From CAZNKU01 sp045545235 (GTDB taxonomy: Bacteria > Bacillota > Clostridia > Monoglobales > Firm-18), in NCBI GenBank assembly GCA_045545235.1, contig JAZQAN010000056.1, forward strand, positions 1 through 64,000: a DNA stretch of 64,000 nucleotides, in the 5' to 3' direction. Below are positions 42,308 through 51,703 of this stretch, in pieces; the stretch's first letter is position 1, and every line of letters begins with the position of its first letter. The position numbers and the translations under genes are program-made. The notes under the pieces are model-generated. The model was not told the origin of the DNA. It was given only the letters and a program-made list of their open reading frames with translations, and ran no database searches.

Positions 42308-42829
42308 CTAAATTAATAAGTTCACAAAAACAACACTTAAAATTATTCCTGCAATATCTGCTAAAAGTGCGGCTTTTACAGTGTAGCGTGTTTTTGTAAT
42401 GCCCACACTTCCGAAATATACTGCAAGTGTGTAAAAGGTAGTTTCGGAAGAGCCCATCATAACCGAGGCACATTTGCCAATAAAACTGTCTGCACCATAG
42501 GTTGCAAGGGTATCCTGCAGAGTTGCAAGTGCGGCACTTCCTGAAACAGGGCGTATAAGTGCCATAGGTATAAGACCGGCAGGAAAACCCACCTTTTGCA
42601 GTATGGGTGAAAGAATAGTTGCGGCAATGTCAAAAAATCCCGATGCACGAAGCATTGAAACCGCTACAATAAGACCTACCAGAGTAGGGAGAATTTTTAC
42701 CGATGTTGAAAAGCCGTTTTTTGCACCATCTGTAAAAAGTTCAAACACGGGTGCTTTTTTAAAAAGTGCATTTGATAATATAACGAGAGTTATAAAAGGC
42801 ATAATTAAAACCGATATACTGTTTAACAT
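42308..42829 (-). CDS. spmB: Spore maturation protein B
   Basis: 173 residues with several membrane helices. It carries the SpmB pattern ILPTLVGLIVAVSMLRASG (about 48-66) and LIRPVSGSAALATLQDTLATYG (about 90-111). In Bacillus subtilis SpmA and SpmB are needed for full dehydration of the spore core. The ATG at 42829 is used, and spmA overlaps it by seven bases. Upstream readings would run further into spmA. Confidence 0.9.
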   Translation of the reverse strand: MLNSISVLIMPFITLVILSNALFKKAPVFELFTDGAKNGFSTSVKILPTLVGLIVAVSMLRASGFFDIAATILSPILQKVGFPAGLIPMALIRPVSGSAALATLQDTLATYGADSFIGKCASVMMGSSETTFYTLAVYFGSVGITKTRYTVKAALLADIAGIILSVVFVNLLI

Positions 42830-43398
42830 TCTGACCTCGCTGAAAATAATTTTACTGCTAAAACACCAACTGTAACAACACAAATACTACAAAGCCATAC
42901 AGGTATTATAATATCTGTAGGTGACATGCTGCCTGCCCCCTGCCGAAGTGCAATAACTGTTGCAGGTATAAGTTGAATTGAGGCGGTGTTTATTACTATA
43001 AGCATACACATATCGTCTGTTGCATATTTTCTGTCGGAAAGTCTGTTCAGCTCATTCATTGCCTTTAATCCGAAAGGAGTTGCGGCATTGGAAAGACCAA
43101 GCATATTTGCGGTCATATTCATAACAATGGCTTCTTTTGCATTTTTGTCTGTAAGCTTCGGAAAAAGAAATTTCATAAGAGGAGATAAAAGCTTTGCAAC
43201 AAAATCAGTCACACCTGTGTTTTGAGCAATGTTCATAATCCCCGTCCAAAGACACATTATTCCCATAAGTGAAATTGAAAGTGTAACACCCTCGCCTGCC
43301 CCATCCATAAGCGCAGAACAAACCTCGCTTGTGCGACCTGTAAAAAATGCAGTTAAAATTGATATTATTATCATTCCGCTCCAAATATAATTAAGCAA
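42823..43398 (-). CDS. spmA: Spore maturation protein A
   Basis: 191 residues with membrane helices and SpmA motifs: LNYIWSGMIIISILTAFFTG (start), GIMCLWTGIMNIAQNTGV and NMTANMLGLSNAATPFGLKAM (about 95-115). It is partnered with spmB in an overlapping pair. The start is taken as TTG at 43398 because relatives begin M(I/L)NYIW and AGGGGTG lies just before it. The ATG at 43416 overlaps that ribosome site. The presence of this pair indicates an endospore former. Confidence 0.88.
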   Translation of the reverse strand: MLNYIWSGMIIISILTAFFTGRTSEVCSALMDGAGEGVTLSISLMGIMCLWTGIMNIAQNTGVTDFVAKLLSPLMKFLFPKLTDKNAKEAIVMNMTANMLGLSNAATPFGLKAMNELNRLSDRKYATDDMCMLIVINTASIQLIPATVIALRQGAGSMSPTDIIIPVWLCSICVVTVGVLAVKLFSARSEC

Positions 43399-43415
43399 AA
43401 AAACACCCCTGAACA

Positions 43416-43444
43416 TTGACTTTAATAAAAATTGTCTGTATAAT
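43416..43444 (+). promoter_or_regulatory. Promoter of the serine hydrolase gene
   Basis: TTGACT (43416-43421) and TATAAT (43439-43444), 17-bp spacer, 29 bases before the ATG. Confidence 0.85.
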
Positions 43445-43473
43445 AAATGTATTAAACAATAGGAGCGATTATT

Positions 43474-44625
43474 ATGAATTTTGAAAATTTAAAGGCAACA
43501 TTAGATAGATATGTGGGTAAATATTATCCGGGCATAGATATGTGTGTGCATCATAAAGGTAAGGAAATTTTTCGTTATCAGGCAGGTTATTCAAATCACG
43601 AAACAAAAACACCTGTTGACCCAAATGCACTATACTGCATATTTTCTTGCACAAAGCCGGGTACATGTACGGCAGCTTTGCAGCTTCTTGAAAAGGGTTA
43701 TTACAGACTTTCGGACCCCGTTTATGAATATATTCCTGAATATAAGGATATGGTTGTAAGGGTTCAAAAGCCAAACGGTGGTTTTGATTATGTAAAGCCA
43801 AAATCACCTGTAACAGTAGGTCAGCTTTTTTCAATGACATCGGGTATTGACTATAAATTCATTGGTGAAGAGTATATAGAAGAAGTACACGAAAGAACAA
43901 ACGGTAAAATGCCAACACTTGAGGTTGTAAAGGCTATGGCAAAAAAACCTCTTAATTTTCACCCCGGTGAAAGATGGTTGTATGGTCTTAACCACGATAT
44001 TTTAGGTGGTCTTATAGAAGTGTGGTCAGGCAAAAAGTTTGGTGAATATATGCAGGAAAATCTGTACGGACCCTGCGGTATGACTGAAACAGGCTTTAAG
44101 GTAACACCTGAAAAGAAGGCAAGGCTTCAGGATATGTGCCGTGTGCCACAGCCCGGTACCTTTGAATATGTGCCTAATGAGTGCGAATATATGATGGGTG
44201 AAGATTCCGAGTATGAAAGCGGCGGTGCAGGTGTTGTAACATCTGTTTCAGACTATGTATTGCTTGCCGATGCACTTGCAAATGGTGGAATAGCACCAAA
44301 AACAGGCGAAAGAATTCTTACACAGCGTACAATTGACATTATGCGTACAAATAACCTTACAGATGTTCAGCTAAAAGAGGATTTCATACCAAAATCGCTT
44401 AACGGTTATGGCTATGGCTTGGGTGTAAGAACTGCAATAACCAATGAGAAAGGTATTTTGGAGCCTGTAGGTACATTTGGCTGGGATGGTGCGGCAGGTT
44501 GTTATTTTTCTGCAGACCCTGTTGAAAATATTTCGGTGTTTTTTGCACGTAATACACGCCCGGCTGCAAATGCAGTTTTGCCTGTTATGGTTATGAATAC
44601 ACTTTATTATGAACTTTATAGGTAG
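43474..44625 (+). CDS. Beta-lactamase-family serine hydrolase (class C/esterase VIII-like)
   Basis: 383 residues. The SxxK motif is SCTK near residues 59-62, the second motif is YGLN in RWLYGLNHDILGGLIE (about 169-184), and the third region is FGWDGAAGCYF (about 331-341). The fold is that of class C beta-lactamases, but YGL and WDGAAG resemble family VIII carboxylesterases, so an esterase, a D-aminopeptidase or another cell-wall hydrolase is more likely than antibiotic resistance. No signal peptide is present, so it is cytoplasmic. AGGAGCG precedes the ATG. It is a single gene with its own promoter. Confidence 0.87.
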   Translation: MNFENLKATLDRYVGKYYPGIDMCVHHKGKEIFRYQAGYSNHETKTPVDPNALYCIFSCTKPGTCTAALQLLEKGYYRLSDPVYEYIPEYKDMVVRVQKPNGGFDYVKPKSPVTVGQLFSMTSGIDYKFIGEEYIEEVHERTNGKMPTLEVVKAMAKKPLNFHPGERWLYGLNHDILGGLIEVWSGKKFGEYMQENLYGPCGMTETGFKVTPEKKARLQDMCRVPQPGTFEYVPNECEYMMGEDSEYESGGAGVVTSVSDYVLLADALANGGIAPKTGERILTQRTIDIMRTNNLTDVQLKEDFIPKSLNGYGYGLGVRTAITNEKGILEPVGTFGWDGAAGCYFSADPVENISVFFARNTRPAANAVLPVMVMNTLYYELYR

Positions 44626-44836
44626 TTTAAAAAACTGCTCGGTAGAGGCGTTTTTATGCCCTTTTGTTAATTTTTGTGATTTTGCACAAAAACAACTGTA
44701 ATATTTTTGTAAAAATTATATTGACATTTCTAAAAAAATATTATAAAATATTTACAATTAGGTTTGTAATACCTTTATTACTTTCAAACTTGTATTTTGG
44801 GGGAAAGAAAATATTTTATTTAAGGAGTGTTTTATT
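44626..44836 (+). promoter_or_regulatory. Upstream region and promoter of the first exported paralogue
   Basis: TTGACA at 44721-44726 and TAAAAT at 44744-44749, 17-bp spacer. A weak hairpin follows the hydrolase stop. No gene is seen in the remaining bases. TAAGGAG precedes the ATG at 44837. Confidence 0.6.
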
Positions 44837-46909
44837 ATGAAAACATGTAAGAAAATTCTTGCAGGCGTACTTGTTTTTGCAATGATGCTTTCAATGTGCG
44901 CATTTGTTTCTGCTGATGATGTTACTGAACCGGCAGTTACAAGCAAGCTTGTATCACGTCATGCATTTGACGGTGAAACAGTAGGAAAAGTAGTTACTCA
45001 GACAGGCTCAACTGCAAAGACCTTTGCTAAAGAAGCCGGTTCTCCGGCAGGTGGCTTGTTCTACCTTAAGAGTAAGGCTAATGATGGTAGCGCAACAGTA
45101 GTTGCAAAGGCAGAGGGTGACAACTACATCTCATCAGACCACACTTATTTGGGTTATAACCATCGTGTGTCAAATGTATCAGGTGTTTCCGGTGCAACAA
45201 ACGACTATGTATCACTTGGATACGGTGAAGATTTCCCTGTACTTCATACAGGTTATGACATTATGATTCCTGCTGATGATCCTTATCGTGAAAACGAGAG
45301 AACCTTCACATTCCCAATGGGTACAACTGCAGCGGCATCATATGGAAGCTCTGTAACTTCAGCGGTTGTTCATATTAACGAAGGTAAGGTTTCAGCAGGT
45401 GCTTCAGCTTCACCTACAACAAATAAGAGCGGTGCTTATAAATACACATACGGTGAATGGTTGCATATTGACGTTTATGCATGGGTTACCGGTGAAATGA
45501 CTATGGATGTTGCAACTTTTGCCAATGATAATCTTATCTATTGGGGAACAAAAACTGTTGCCGAAGGTAAGAAAATAACCGGTATGGCTACAGACGGTAT
45601 GTCATTCAGATACAATAATGACAAGGCTAATTCTACTATTTTAGCTACATATGATGATACAACTCCAGATGAAAATGCAATTAAGTCTATCACAAATTAT
45701 GATAACATCATTGTTGAATTGTTGCCAATTTCTTCAGTGGCTAATGTTTCTACAGAAAAGCTTTCTGAATATGTAGTACTTTTAGATTTTGATACAACCA
45801 AGCTTGCTACAACTGCAGATGTTGCAGATAAAGGTACTTATGATGCAGAAACAGGAGTTTTGACTGGTGTCGCAGGAGCAAGCTTGTTGCCATTGGTTAA
45901 ATCTAAAGCTGTATTTACTGTTGATATGGTTCAGAGTTCCTCTACAAAAGCTGTGGCAGAGTATAAGATAGATACAACAAAAGGTCGTGTGGCATTCTCT
46001 GCTACATCTACTGATGCTAAACGTGTTTATAGTATAGCGAATGTCAGAGAACCATTAAAAGAATACATTAATGACGGCAATGATAAAACTTTAATATACT
46101 CTTACGATATGTATATTCCTGCAGGTACAGAAGCTGTAGAAAGAAAAGTTAATTTTGGTTTTGGTTATGATATAGGTAGTGGTTCAAAGGATAGAAAATC
46201 CAGTGACATTGAATTTGCGACAAATGTAAAAAATGGTGAAATCACCATTGATGCAAAAGGTTTAAACTTTGGTACAACTATAGATAAAAGAAGTGAAACA
46301 CGTGCATTTACATCAGATGCATGGCACACAGTTACATACATTATAGATATTTGCTGGGATGCTGAAGCAAAGGTTTACAATGCAACAGTATATGGTTCAT
46401 TTGATGAAGATGTTATCTGTAAATCAGAAATTGTTCTTAAAGACGTAGATGATGATGAGTACAGTACAGAAGGCGTGTTTGACAACCTTGAGGCTAATTC
46501 ATTAAGCCTTGATGCTGTTCCTCCTACAGGATATACAGAAGAATTTTCTACATTGTATAGTAACATTTTCATGGAACTTGATAGCAATTTTGACAGAACA
46601 GCAATTGATTTTGATGCATGGGTAGAACGCAGAATTGAAATGTCAAAGGATGCATCAAAAAACATTGATGTTTATGCAAAAGAAACAGGTGTAACATTTG
46701 ACGATGAAATTTTGGTAATTGCAATCTGCAATGCAAAGGGTTATGTTAAAGAAATTATAACATCAGATGTTATAGCAGCAGATGGTACATTCTCATACAA
46801 AATTCCTGCAGCAAAGGTTGAAGCAGGTAATATTATAAAAGCGTTTGTATTTGATTCAATTGCATCTGCAAAACCACAGATGGAAAAAGGTTACTACAGA
46901 GTTAAATAA
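44837..46909 (+). CDS. Exported protein, first of three tandem paralogues, function unknown
   Basis: 690 residues. The signal peptide CKKILAGVLVFAMMLSMCAFVSA is nearly identical in the two following genes. Two large beta-rich domains follow (about 30-300 and 310-580), resembling concanavalin/LamG-like sandwiches (YDIMIPADDPYRENERTFTFPMG; YSYDMYIPAGTEAVERKVNFGFG). The C-terminal module (about 595-690, ILVIAICNAKGYVKEIITSD then KAFVFDSIASAKPQM) matches the next gene almost base for base. No enzyme motif, SLH or sortase signal is present. Carbohydrate binding is a reasonable guess. Confidence 0.8.
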   Translation: MKTCKKILAGVLVFAMMLSMCAFVSADDVTEPAVTSKLVSRHAFDGETVGKVVTQTGSTAKTFAKEAGSPAGGLFYLKSKANDGSATVVAKAEGDNYISSDHTYLGYNHRVSNVSGVSGATNDYVSLGYGEDFPVLHTGYDIMIPADDPYRENERTFTFPMGTTAAASYGSSVTSAVVHINEGKVSAGASASPTTNKSGAYKYTYGEWLHIDVYAWVTGEMTMDVATFANDNLIYWGTKTVAEGKKITGMATDGMSFRYNNDKANSTILATYDDTTPDENAIKSITNYDNIIVELLPISSVANVSTEKLSEYVVLLDFDTTKLATTADVADKGTYDAETGVLTGVAGASLLPLVKSKAVFTVDMVQSSSTKAVAEYKIDTTKGRVAFSATSTDAKRVYSIANVREPLKEYINDGNDKTLIYSYDMYIPAGTEAVERKVNFGFGYDIGSGSKDRKSSDIEFATNVKNGEITIDAKGLNFGTTIDKRSETRAFTSDAWHTVTYIIDICWDAEAKVYNATVYGSFDEDVICKSEIVLKDVDDDEYSTEGVFDNLEANSLSLDAVPPTGYTEEFSTLYSNIFMELDSNFDRTAIDFDAWVERRIEMSKDASKNIDVYAKETGVTFDDEILVIAICNAKGYVKEIITSDVIAADGTFSYKIPAAKVEAGNIIKAFVFDSIASAKPQMEKGYYRVK

Positions 46910-46915
46910 CTTACG

Positions 46916-46946
46916 AAAAAACGGCTTGGAAACAAGCCGTTTTTTT
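46916..46946 (+). terminator. Terminator after the first exported paralogue
   Basis: AAAAAACGGCTTG, GAAA loop, CAAGCCGTTTTTT. The same hairpin follows the second paralogue at 49286. Confidence 0.93.
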
Positions 46947-47184
46947 AGTTGATAATTAGTTGATAGTTAATGAAGAAATCCAAAATCGGATTTCTTTTTA
47001 AATTAACAATTATTGTTGAAACACTTTTGTGTTTATTTTTTAATAGAAATGCAGAGCATTTAATACGAAATTCTCAATTTTTCATTATTAATTTACAATT
47101 CAAAAACATAGGGCGGATATTTTTTTACAAGTTGTGATTGTGAATATGCACAAACAAAAAACACAATTTTGTACATTTTCACAA

Positions 47185-47275
47185 TTTAAAAATTATGGTA
47201 AAAGTGATAAAATAATAATATCTATATTATATAATTGATTAGTCTTGTGGGGGGCTTTTCATTATGAAAAGGAGA
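47185..47275 (+). promoter_or_regulatory. Promoter and ribosome-site hairpin of the second exported paralogue
   Basis: TTTAAA (47185-47190) and TAAAAT (47208-47213) with GTGA before the -10 box. Then the palindrome CTTTTCATTATGAAAAG (47255-47271) runs into the GGAGAG ribosome site. The same arrangement stands before the third paralogue (49553-49645). Pairing could hide part of the ribosome site. Confidence 0.5.
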
Positions 47276-47284
47276 GTTATGTTT

Positions 47285-49279
47285 ATGAAAAAATTTCTTG
47301 CAAGCGTACTTGTTTTTGCAATGATGCTTTCAATGTGCGCATTTACTGTTTCTGCTGATGAAGTTGCAGAAACACCTGCTGAACCTTTGTTGGTTACAGG
47401 TACAACCTTTGATAAGTTGGCTAATGGTGCAGTTTATACAAGCGGTATGAATTTTGCATCAGAAGAAGGTGCTGAAAAGAGAACTTTCTATGCACGTTCT
47501 GAAGCAAGTGATACGGAAGCAAATACAAATATCACAGCTGTAACAGAAGGTGACAGAAAGTATATTACTTCCACACGTTACAGAATGGGTTACAACTTTG
47601 ATGAAACAGGTGCTGAGGCACAGGCACGCGGTTTTGGAACAACTTACGATACATTCCACGTATCATATGAAATCAACGTTCCTAAAGATGATGCTTCTAC
47701 ATCAAGATTTTTCAGCCTTCAATTCGGTTGCACAGACTTAGCCACTAAGCGTCCGGCTACTTATGTTGTGAGGGTTCACGCAAAGGGTGATAGTTTTTCA
47801 GTAGAAGATTATGGAGCAGATTTGACAGCATATTTTAACCGTACTGCACCAATCAAAAATGGTGAATGGCAAAAGGTTGATATTTACGCATATTTGAATG
47901 CAGATATGAAAATTGATGTATGTGTTACTGTAGACGACAAAGTTATGTATGTGGCTAACGGTAAAACAAAAGTTGTTGGCATGGGTTCGGGTATGAATGA
48001 TTTCTACAGTGATCAAAAACCAACAAACTATGATACAATCAAATTCTGGTATGAAGCAGGCGGTGCTGATATTGTAGCTGCAAAGAAGGCTGAAGCTGAT
48101 GCTATTATCAAAGCAGAACAGGATGCTGAAGCTGAAGCACTTACTAAAACTCCTTATGTTGAAATTCTTAAATTCTCAGGTGCAAACCTTGCTTCAACTG
48201 CAGGTACATCCGGTAAGGATGTATTTAAAAGTACAGGTGCTTTGAAATCTTCCTTAGTACAGGGTAGTGCTACTGATGACCATAAACCTGAAGCATATGA
48301 GGTTATTGAGGATGCAACAAATGGTAACTACACTAATTTGACATCTACATCATACAAATATCTTCCCGGTAATGTTCGTGACTCTTTTACCAAGTGGGTA
48401 GCAAAGGGCGTAGGTGACAAGAGCATATTTGTTTATTCAACCGATATGATGGTAAGTGATTTCAATGCAAATAGACTTGGACGTATAGGTATTGGTCTTG
48501 ATATGATGTCCGCTGATATTAAAGATAAAGACGGTAACACTATTAAATATAACAATAAAGCAAACGGAACACTTGTCTTTAACATAGGTACCGATGGTAA
48601 AATCGAAATTTCTAATGAAGTAACTGAAGAACATGAGTATGGTATTCCTTCTGCTCCTGTTGTCGGTGCTAAAAGAAGTGAAAAACGTGATGTAAAAGCC
48701 GGAGAATGGTTTAATGTTAAAGGTGTTTTCGAAATTACACACGGCGAAACACAGTATGAAATTAAAGTATATGGTATTTTTGAAGATGATGTAATTTTTG
48801 AAGATGAATTTACTATCACATATACAGACTACGACCGCGATGGTGTTTCAGATGATATCCACATTGGACAGTTCGATTATCTGATCGGTGAAAATGATAA
48901 AAAACATGATGAAACAGTAACTTCATTTAAGAGTATGACATTTACTAAAGATAATAACTTTGACTGGACATCAATTAACAAAGATGCATGGTTAGAACGT
49001 AAAATTGAAATTTCAAAGGATGCATCAGAAAACATTGATGTTTATGCAAAAGAAACTGGTGTAACATTTGACGATGAAATTTTGGTAATTGCAATCTGCA
49101 ATGCAAAGGGTTATGTTAAAGAAATTATAACATCAGATGTTATAGCAGAAGATGGCACATTCTCATACAAAATTCCTGCAGCAAAGGTTGAAGCAGGTAA
49201 TATTATAAAAGCGTTTGTATTTGATTCAATTGCATCTGCAAAACCACAGATGGAAAAAGGTTACTACAAAGTTAAATAA
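47285..49279 (+). CDS. Exported protein, second of three tandem paralogues, function unknown
   Basis: 664 residues. It has the shared signal peptide (KKFLASVLVFAMMLSMCAFTVSA), two beta-rich domains with a short helical Glu/Ala/Lys-rich joint (about 258-285, ADIVAAKKAEADAIIKAEQ), and the shared C-terminal module (about 570-664). The second domain contains YTDYDRDGVSDDIHIG (about 516-531), whose DxDxDGxxD spacing resembles a calcium loop. The start at 47285 is chosen because the third paralogue can only start at the matching ATG. Two earlier ATGs (47264, 47279) lie in or too close to the ribosome site. Role unknown. Confidence 0.82.
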   Translation: MKKFLASVLVFAMMLSMCAFTVSADEVAETPAEPLLVTGTTFDKLANGAVYTSGMNFASEEGAEKRTFYARSEASDTEANTNITAVTEGDRKYITSTRYRMGYNFDETGAEAQARGFGTTYDTFHVSYEINVPKDDASTSRFFSLQFGCTDLATKRPATYVVRVHAKGDSFSVEDYGADLTAYFNRTAPIKNGEWQKVDIYAYLNADMKIDVCVTVDDKVMYVANGKTKVVGMGSGMNDFYSDQKPTNYDTIKFWYEAGGADIVAAKKAEADAIIKAEQDAEAEALTKTPYVEILKFSGANLASTAGTSGKDVFKSTGALKSSLVQGSATDDHKPEAYEVIEDATNGNYTNLTSTSYKYLPGNVRDSFTKWVAKGVGDKSIFVYSTDMMVSDFNANRLGRIGIGLDMMSADIKDKDGNTIKYNNKANGTLVFNIGTDGKIEISNEVTEEHEYGIPSAPVVGAKRSEKRDVKAGEWFNVKGVFEITHGETQYEIKVYGIFEDDVIFEDEFTITYTDYDRDGVSDDIHIGQFDYLIGENDKKHDETVTSFKSMTFTKDNNFDWTSINKDAWLERKIEISKDASENIDVYAKETGVTFDDEILVIAICNAKGYVKEIITSDVIAEDGTFSYKIPAAKVEAGNIIKAFVFDSIASAKPQMEKGYYKVK

Positions 49280-49711
49280 CTTACGAAAAAACGGCTTGGA
49301 AACAAGCCGTTTTTTTTAGTTGATAATTAGTTGATAGTTAATGAAGAAATCCAAAATCGGATTTCTTTTTAAATTAACAATTATTGTTGAAACACTTTTT
49401 TGTTTTTTTAATAGAAATGCAGAGCATTTAATACGAAATTCTCAATTTTCCATTATTAATTTTCAATTCAAAAACATAGGGGAGGATATTTTTTACAAGT
49501 TGTGCTTGTTAAAATGCACAAACAAAAAACACAATTTTGTACATTTTTACAATTTAAAAATTATGGTAAAAGTGATAAAATGATGATATGTATATTATAT
49601 AATTGATTAGTCTTATGGGGGCTTTTCATTATGAAAAGGAGAGTTTAGTTTATGAAAAAATTTCTTGCAGGCGTACTTGTTTTTGCAATGATGCTTTCAA
49701 TGTGTGCTTTT
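48984..49711. repeat. Segmental duplication, copy 2 (partner 46611-47345)
   Basis: Second copy of the boundary block described at 46611. It includes the same terminator, the same AT-rich spacer, the CTTTTCATTATGAAAAG hairpin (49622-49638) and the signal-peptide codons of the third paralogue. One visible difference is GAGAGTTTAG in place of GAGAGTTATG, which removes the upstream start codons. Confidence 0.88.
49286..49317 (+). terminator. Terminator after the second exported paralogue
   Basis: AAAAAACGGCTTG, GAAA loop, CAAGCCGTTTTTTTT. Duplicate of the hairpin at 46916. Confidence 0.93.
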
Positions 49712-51697
49712 GTTTCTGCTGACGGTGAAACTGCTGCACCAACAGAAGTAATTATTGCAAACAACACATTTAATGCGTTGACAGCAGGTGCCACAGTTAA
49801 CTCGCCATTGGCGGCTGATTCATCAAAGGTGGGAGGTATTAACCTTCGTGCAACTACTTTTGGTTCTAACGGTATTGTAAAAGCTGATGTTTTGACTAAG
49901 GCTGAAGGTGACAATTACGTTAAAACAGGTTCAAGCTTCCTTGGTTACAACGTAAACAAGACGGCTGATGTTTTTAATGATTGGGGATTTGGTGGAGATT
50001 ACCCTGTATTTTCATTTAAGTATGATATGATGATTCCTGATACAGATGCATATAAAACTCATAAGAGAGTAGCTCTTGTTCCTATGGGCTCTAAAACTGC
50101 AACAGGTAAGTCATCGTATAATATTTATCCTTCTATAGAGAATGGTAAAATTTTTGCTACAATTCCAACTGATATTGAGGATGATATAACAGTTTTGTAT
50201 TCAGATGAACTTGACTATACTTATGGCGATTGGGCAACTTTTGAGGTTCGTTCCTGGATAGATACAGATGGTAAGATGATTGTTTATGTTATTGCAAATG
50301 ACAAGATTTTTTACGCTTATAAGACCAAGAGTGATGTTGTAGGTATGGCAACTGAACAAATTAACTTTATGTATTATAATGCTGCGGATGGTAAATCTCA
50401 GGTTAAGGATACTACTAAACCAACTGAAACAACACCAAACCCTTGGGTGAATGGTATACATTCTACTAAACCGACAGTTGTTTCAGAAACATGCTATAAT
50501 GATGTTTCAATTAAGCTTCTTACTGCAACAGCAAAGTTTTCTTCTACTACTATTGACGAGCTTCTTGAAGCTAAACGTAAGGAAGAAGAAGAAAAAATTG
50601 CAGCTGAAAAAGAAGCAACACCTTATGCAGAGCTTATTAACTATAAATGTGATGCATTAGGTTCAGGAACAGCTGTTTTTGTTAACTCCGGTGCTATTGG
50701 AAGAGATACTGTAAAGGGTAGTGCTACAGACGGTACTCCTACACATACTATAGTTGATGGTTCTTATTTGTCAATAGGAAGTACTGCTTATGCTTACTAT
50801 GTAGGTAATATTCGAGATTCATTCAGAGATTATGTGAAGAAGACAAATGGTGAAACAACTACATTTGTATATTCATATGATATGAGTGTAAGTAATTTTA
50901 ATGCTAATATAAATAACAGCTTTGCTTTTGGTGTAGACTTGTCTAACAATGATACTACTGACCGTGATGGAAATAAAGTTACTGCAAGAAAAGTAAATGA
51001 CGTTTCAGTTAATTTCTCTATAGATACTAACGGCGTTGCTAAGTTTGTCGGTAACATAATAGGTTACGGTGTACGTGTTGCTAATACTGAAAGAACTGAA
51101 ACACGTACTATAACACCTAATAGAATGTTTAATGTAAAGCTTATTTCTGAAATTACACATGGTGAAACAAATTATGGAATTAAGTTTTACGGTGTTTTAG
51201 AAAATCAGGTTATTTACGAAGAAAACTTTACTTTAACATATGTTGACTATGATAATGACGGAATATCTGATGATATCCATGTAGGTATGATAACTCTTGG
51301 TATTGGTACTGATACTAAGCCACACGATGCAACTGTTACATGCTATGACAATATGCTTTTCGCAAAAAATGAAAACTTTGACTGGTCAACTGTTGATACA
51401 GATGCATGGATTAACCGTACAGTAAAGCTTGAAAAGGATGCTTCAGGAAACATTGATGTTGTTGCTAAAAAGAGCGGCGATGAAGTATTTACAAGCGGTA
51501 CACTTTTAATAGCTACTTATGATGCAAAAGGTAAGCTTGTTAAACTTTTCAGCAAAGGAACTATTGAAGATGGTAAATTTGTTTACAAATTACCTGCATC
51601 AGAACTTTCAGGCATTAAAACTGTAAAAGGCTTTGTGTTTGAATCTATCGCAACAGCAAAAGCTTTGATGCCAAGTGGTGCATTGATACTTGAATAA
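49652..51697 (+). CDS. Exported protein, third of three tandem paralogues, function unknown
   Basis: 681 residues. The signal peptide (KKFLAGVLVFAMMLSMCAFVSA) and two beta-rich domains are the same layout as the second paralogue, including a charged joint (about 295-325, ELLEAKRKEEEEKIAAEKE) and the calcium-loop-like YVDYDNDGISDDIHVG. The C-terminal module is recognisable but clearly diverged (TLLIATYDAKGKLVKLFSKG, then GFVFESIATAKALMP), unlike the near-identical modules of the other two, so this 3' end escaped the recent duplication. A repeat of 288 bases starts seven bases after the stop. Confidence 0.82.
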   Translation: MKKFLAGVLVFAMMLSMCAFVSADGETAAPTEVIIANNTFNALTAGATVNSPLAADSSKVGGINLRATTFGSNGIVKADVLTKAEGDNYVKTGSSFLGYNVNKTADVFNDWGFGGDYPVFSFKYDMMIPDTDAYKTHKRVALVPMGSKTATGKSSYNIYPSIENGKIFATIPTDIEDDITVLYSDELDYTYGDWATFEVRSWIDTDGKMIVYVIANDKIFYAYKTKSDVVGMATEQINFMYYNAADGKSQVKDTTKPTETTPNPWVNGIHSTKPTVVSETCYNDVSIKLLTATAKFSSTTIDELLEAKRKEEEEKIAAEKEATPYAELINYKCDALGSGTAVFVNSGAIGRDTVKGSATDGTPTHTIVDGSYLSIGSTAYAYYVGNIRDSFRDYVKKTNGETTTFVYSYDMSVSNFNANINNSFAFGVDLSNNDTTDRDGNKVTARKVNDVSVNFSIDTNGVAKFVGNIIGYGVRVANTERTETRTITPNRMFNVKLISEITHGETNYGIKFYGVLENQVIYEENFTLTYVDYDNDGISDDIHVGMITLGIGTDTKPHDATVTCYDNMLFAKNENFDWSTVDTDAWINRTVKLEKDASGNIDVVAKKSGDEVFTSGTLLIATYDAKGKLVKLFSKGTIEDGKFVYKLPASELSGIKTVKGFVFESIATAKALMPSGALILE

Positions 51698-51703
51698 ATT
51701 TTA

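Larger units (their letters stand above)
46611..47345. repeat. Segmental duplication, copy 1 (partner 48984-49711)
   Basis: The block runs from the last ~100 codons of one exported-protein gene, through the terminator, an AT-rich spacer and promoter, into the signal-peptide codons of the next gene. It is repeated about 2.37 kb further on with few changes. In the coding part the offset is a constant 2370 bases, and at the next start codon 2367. It shows that the array grew by tandem duplication. Confidence 0.88.

Noticed and set aside
42308..42883. Longer SpmB with 18 extra N-terminal residues
   Set aside because: The extra codons lie inside spmA and lack a ribosome site. SpmB relatives begin near the ATG at 42829.
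43474..44625. Antibiotic-resistance beta-lactamase
   Set aside because: The protein has no signal peptide and carries YGL and WDGAAG motifs typical of esterase-like serine hydrolases.
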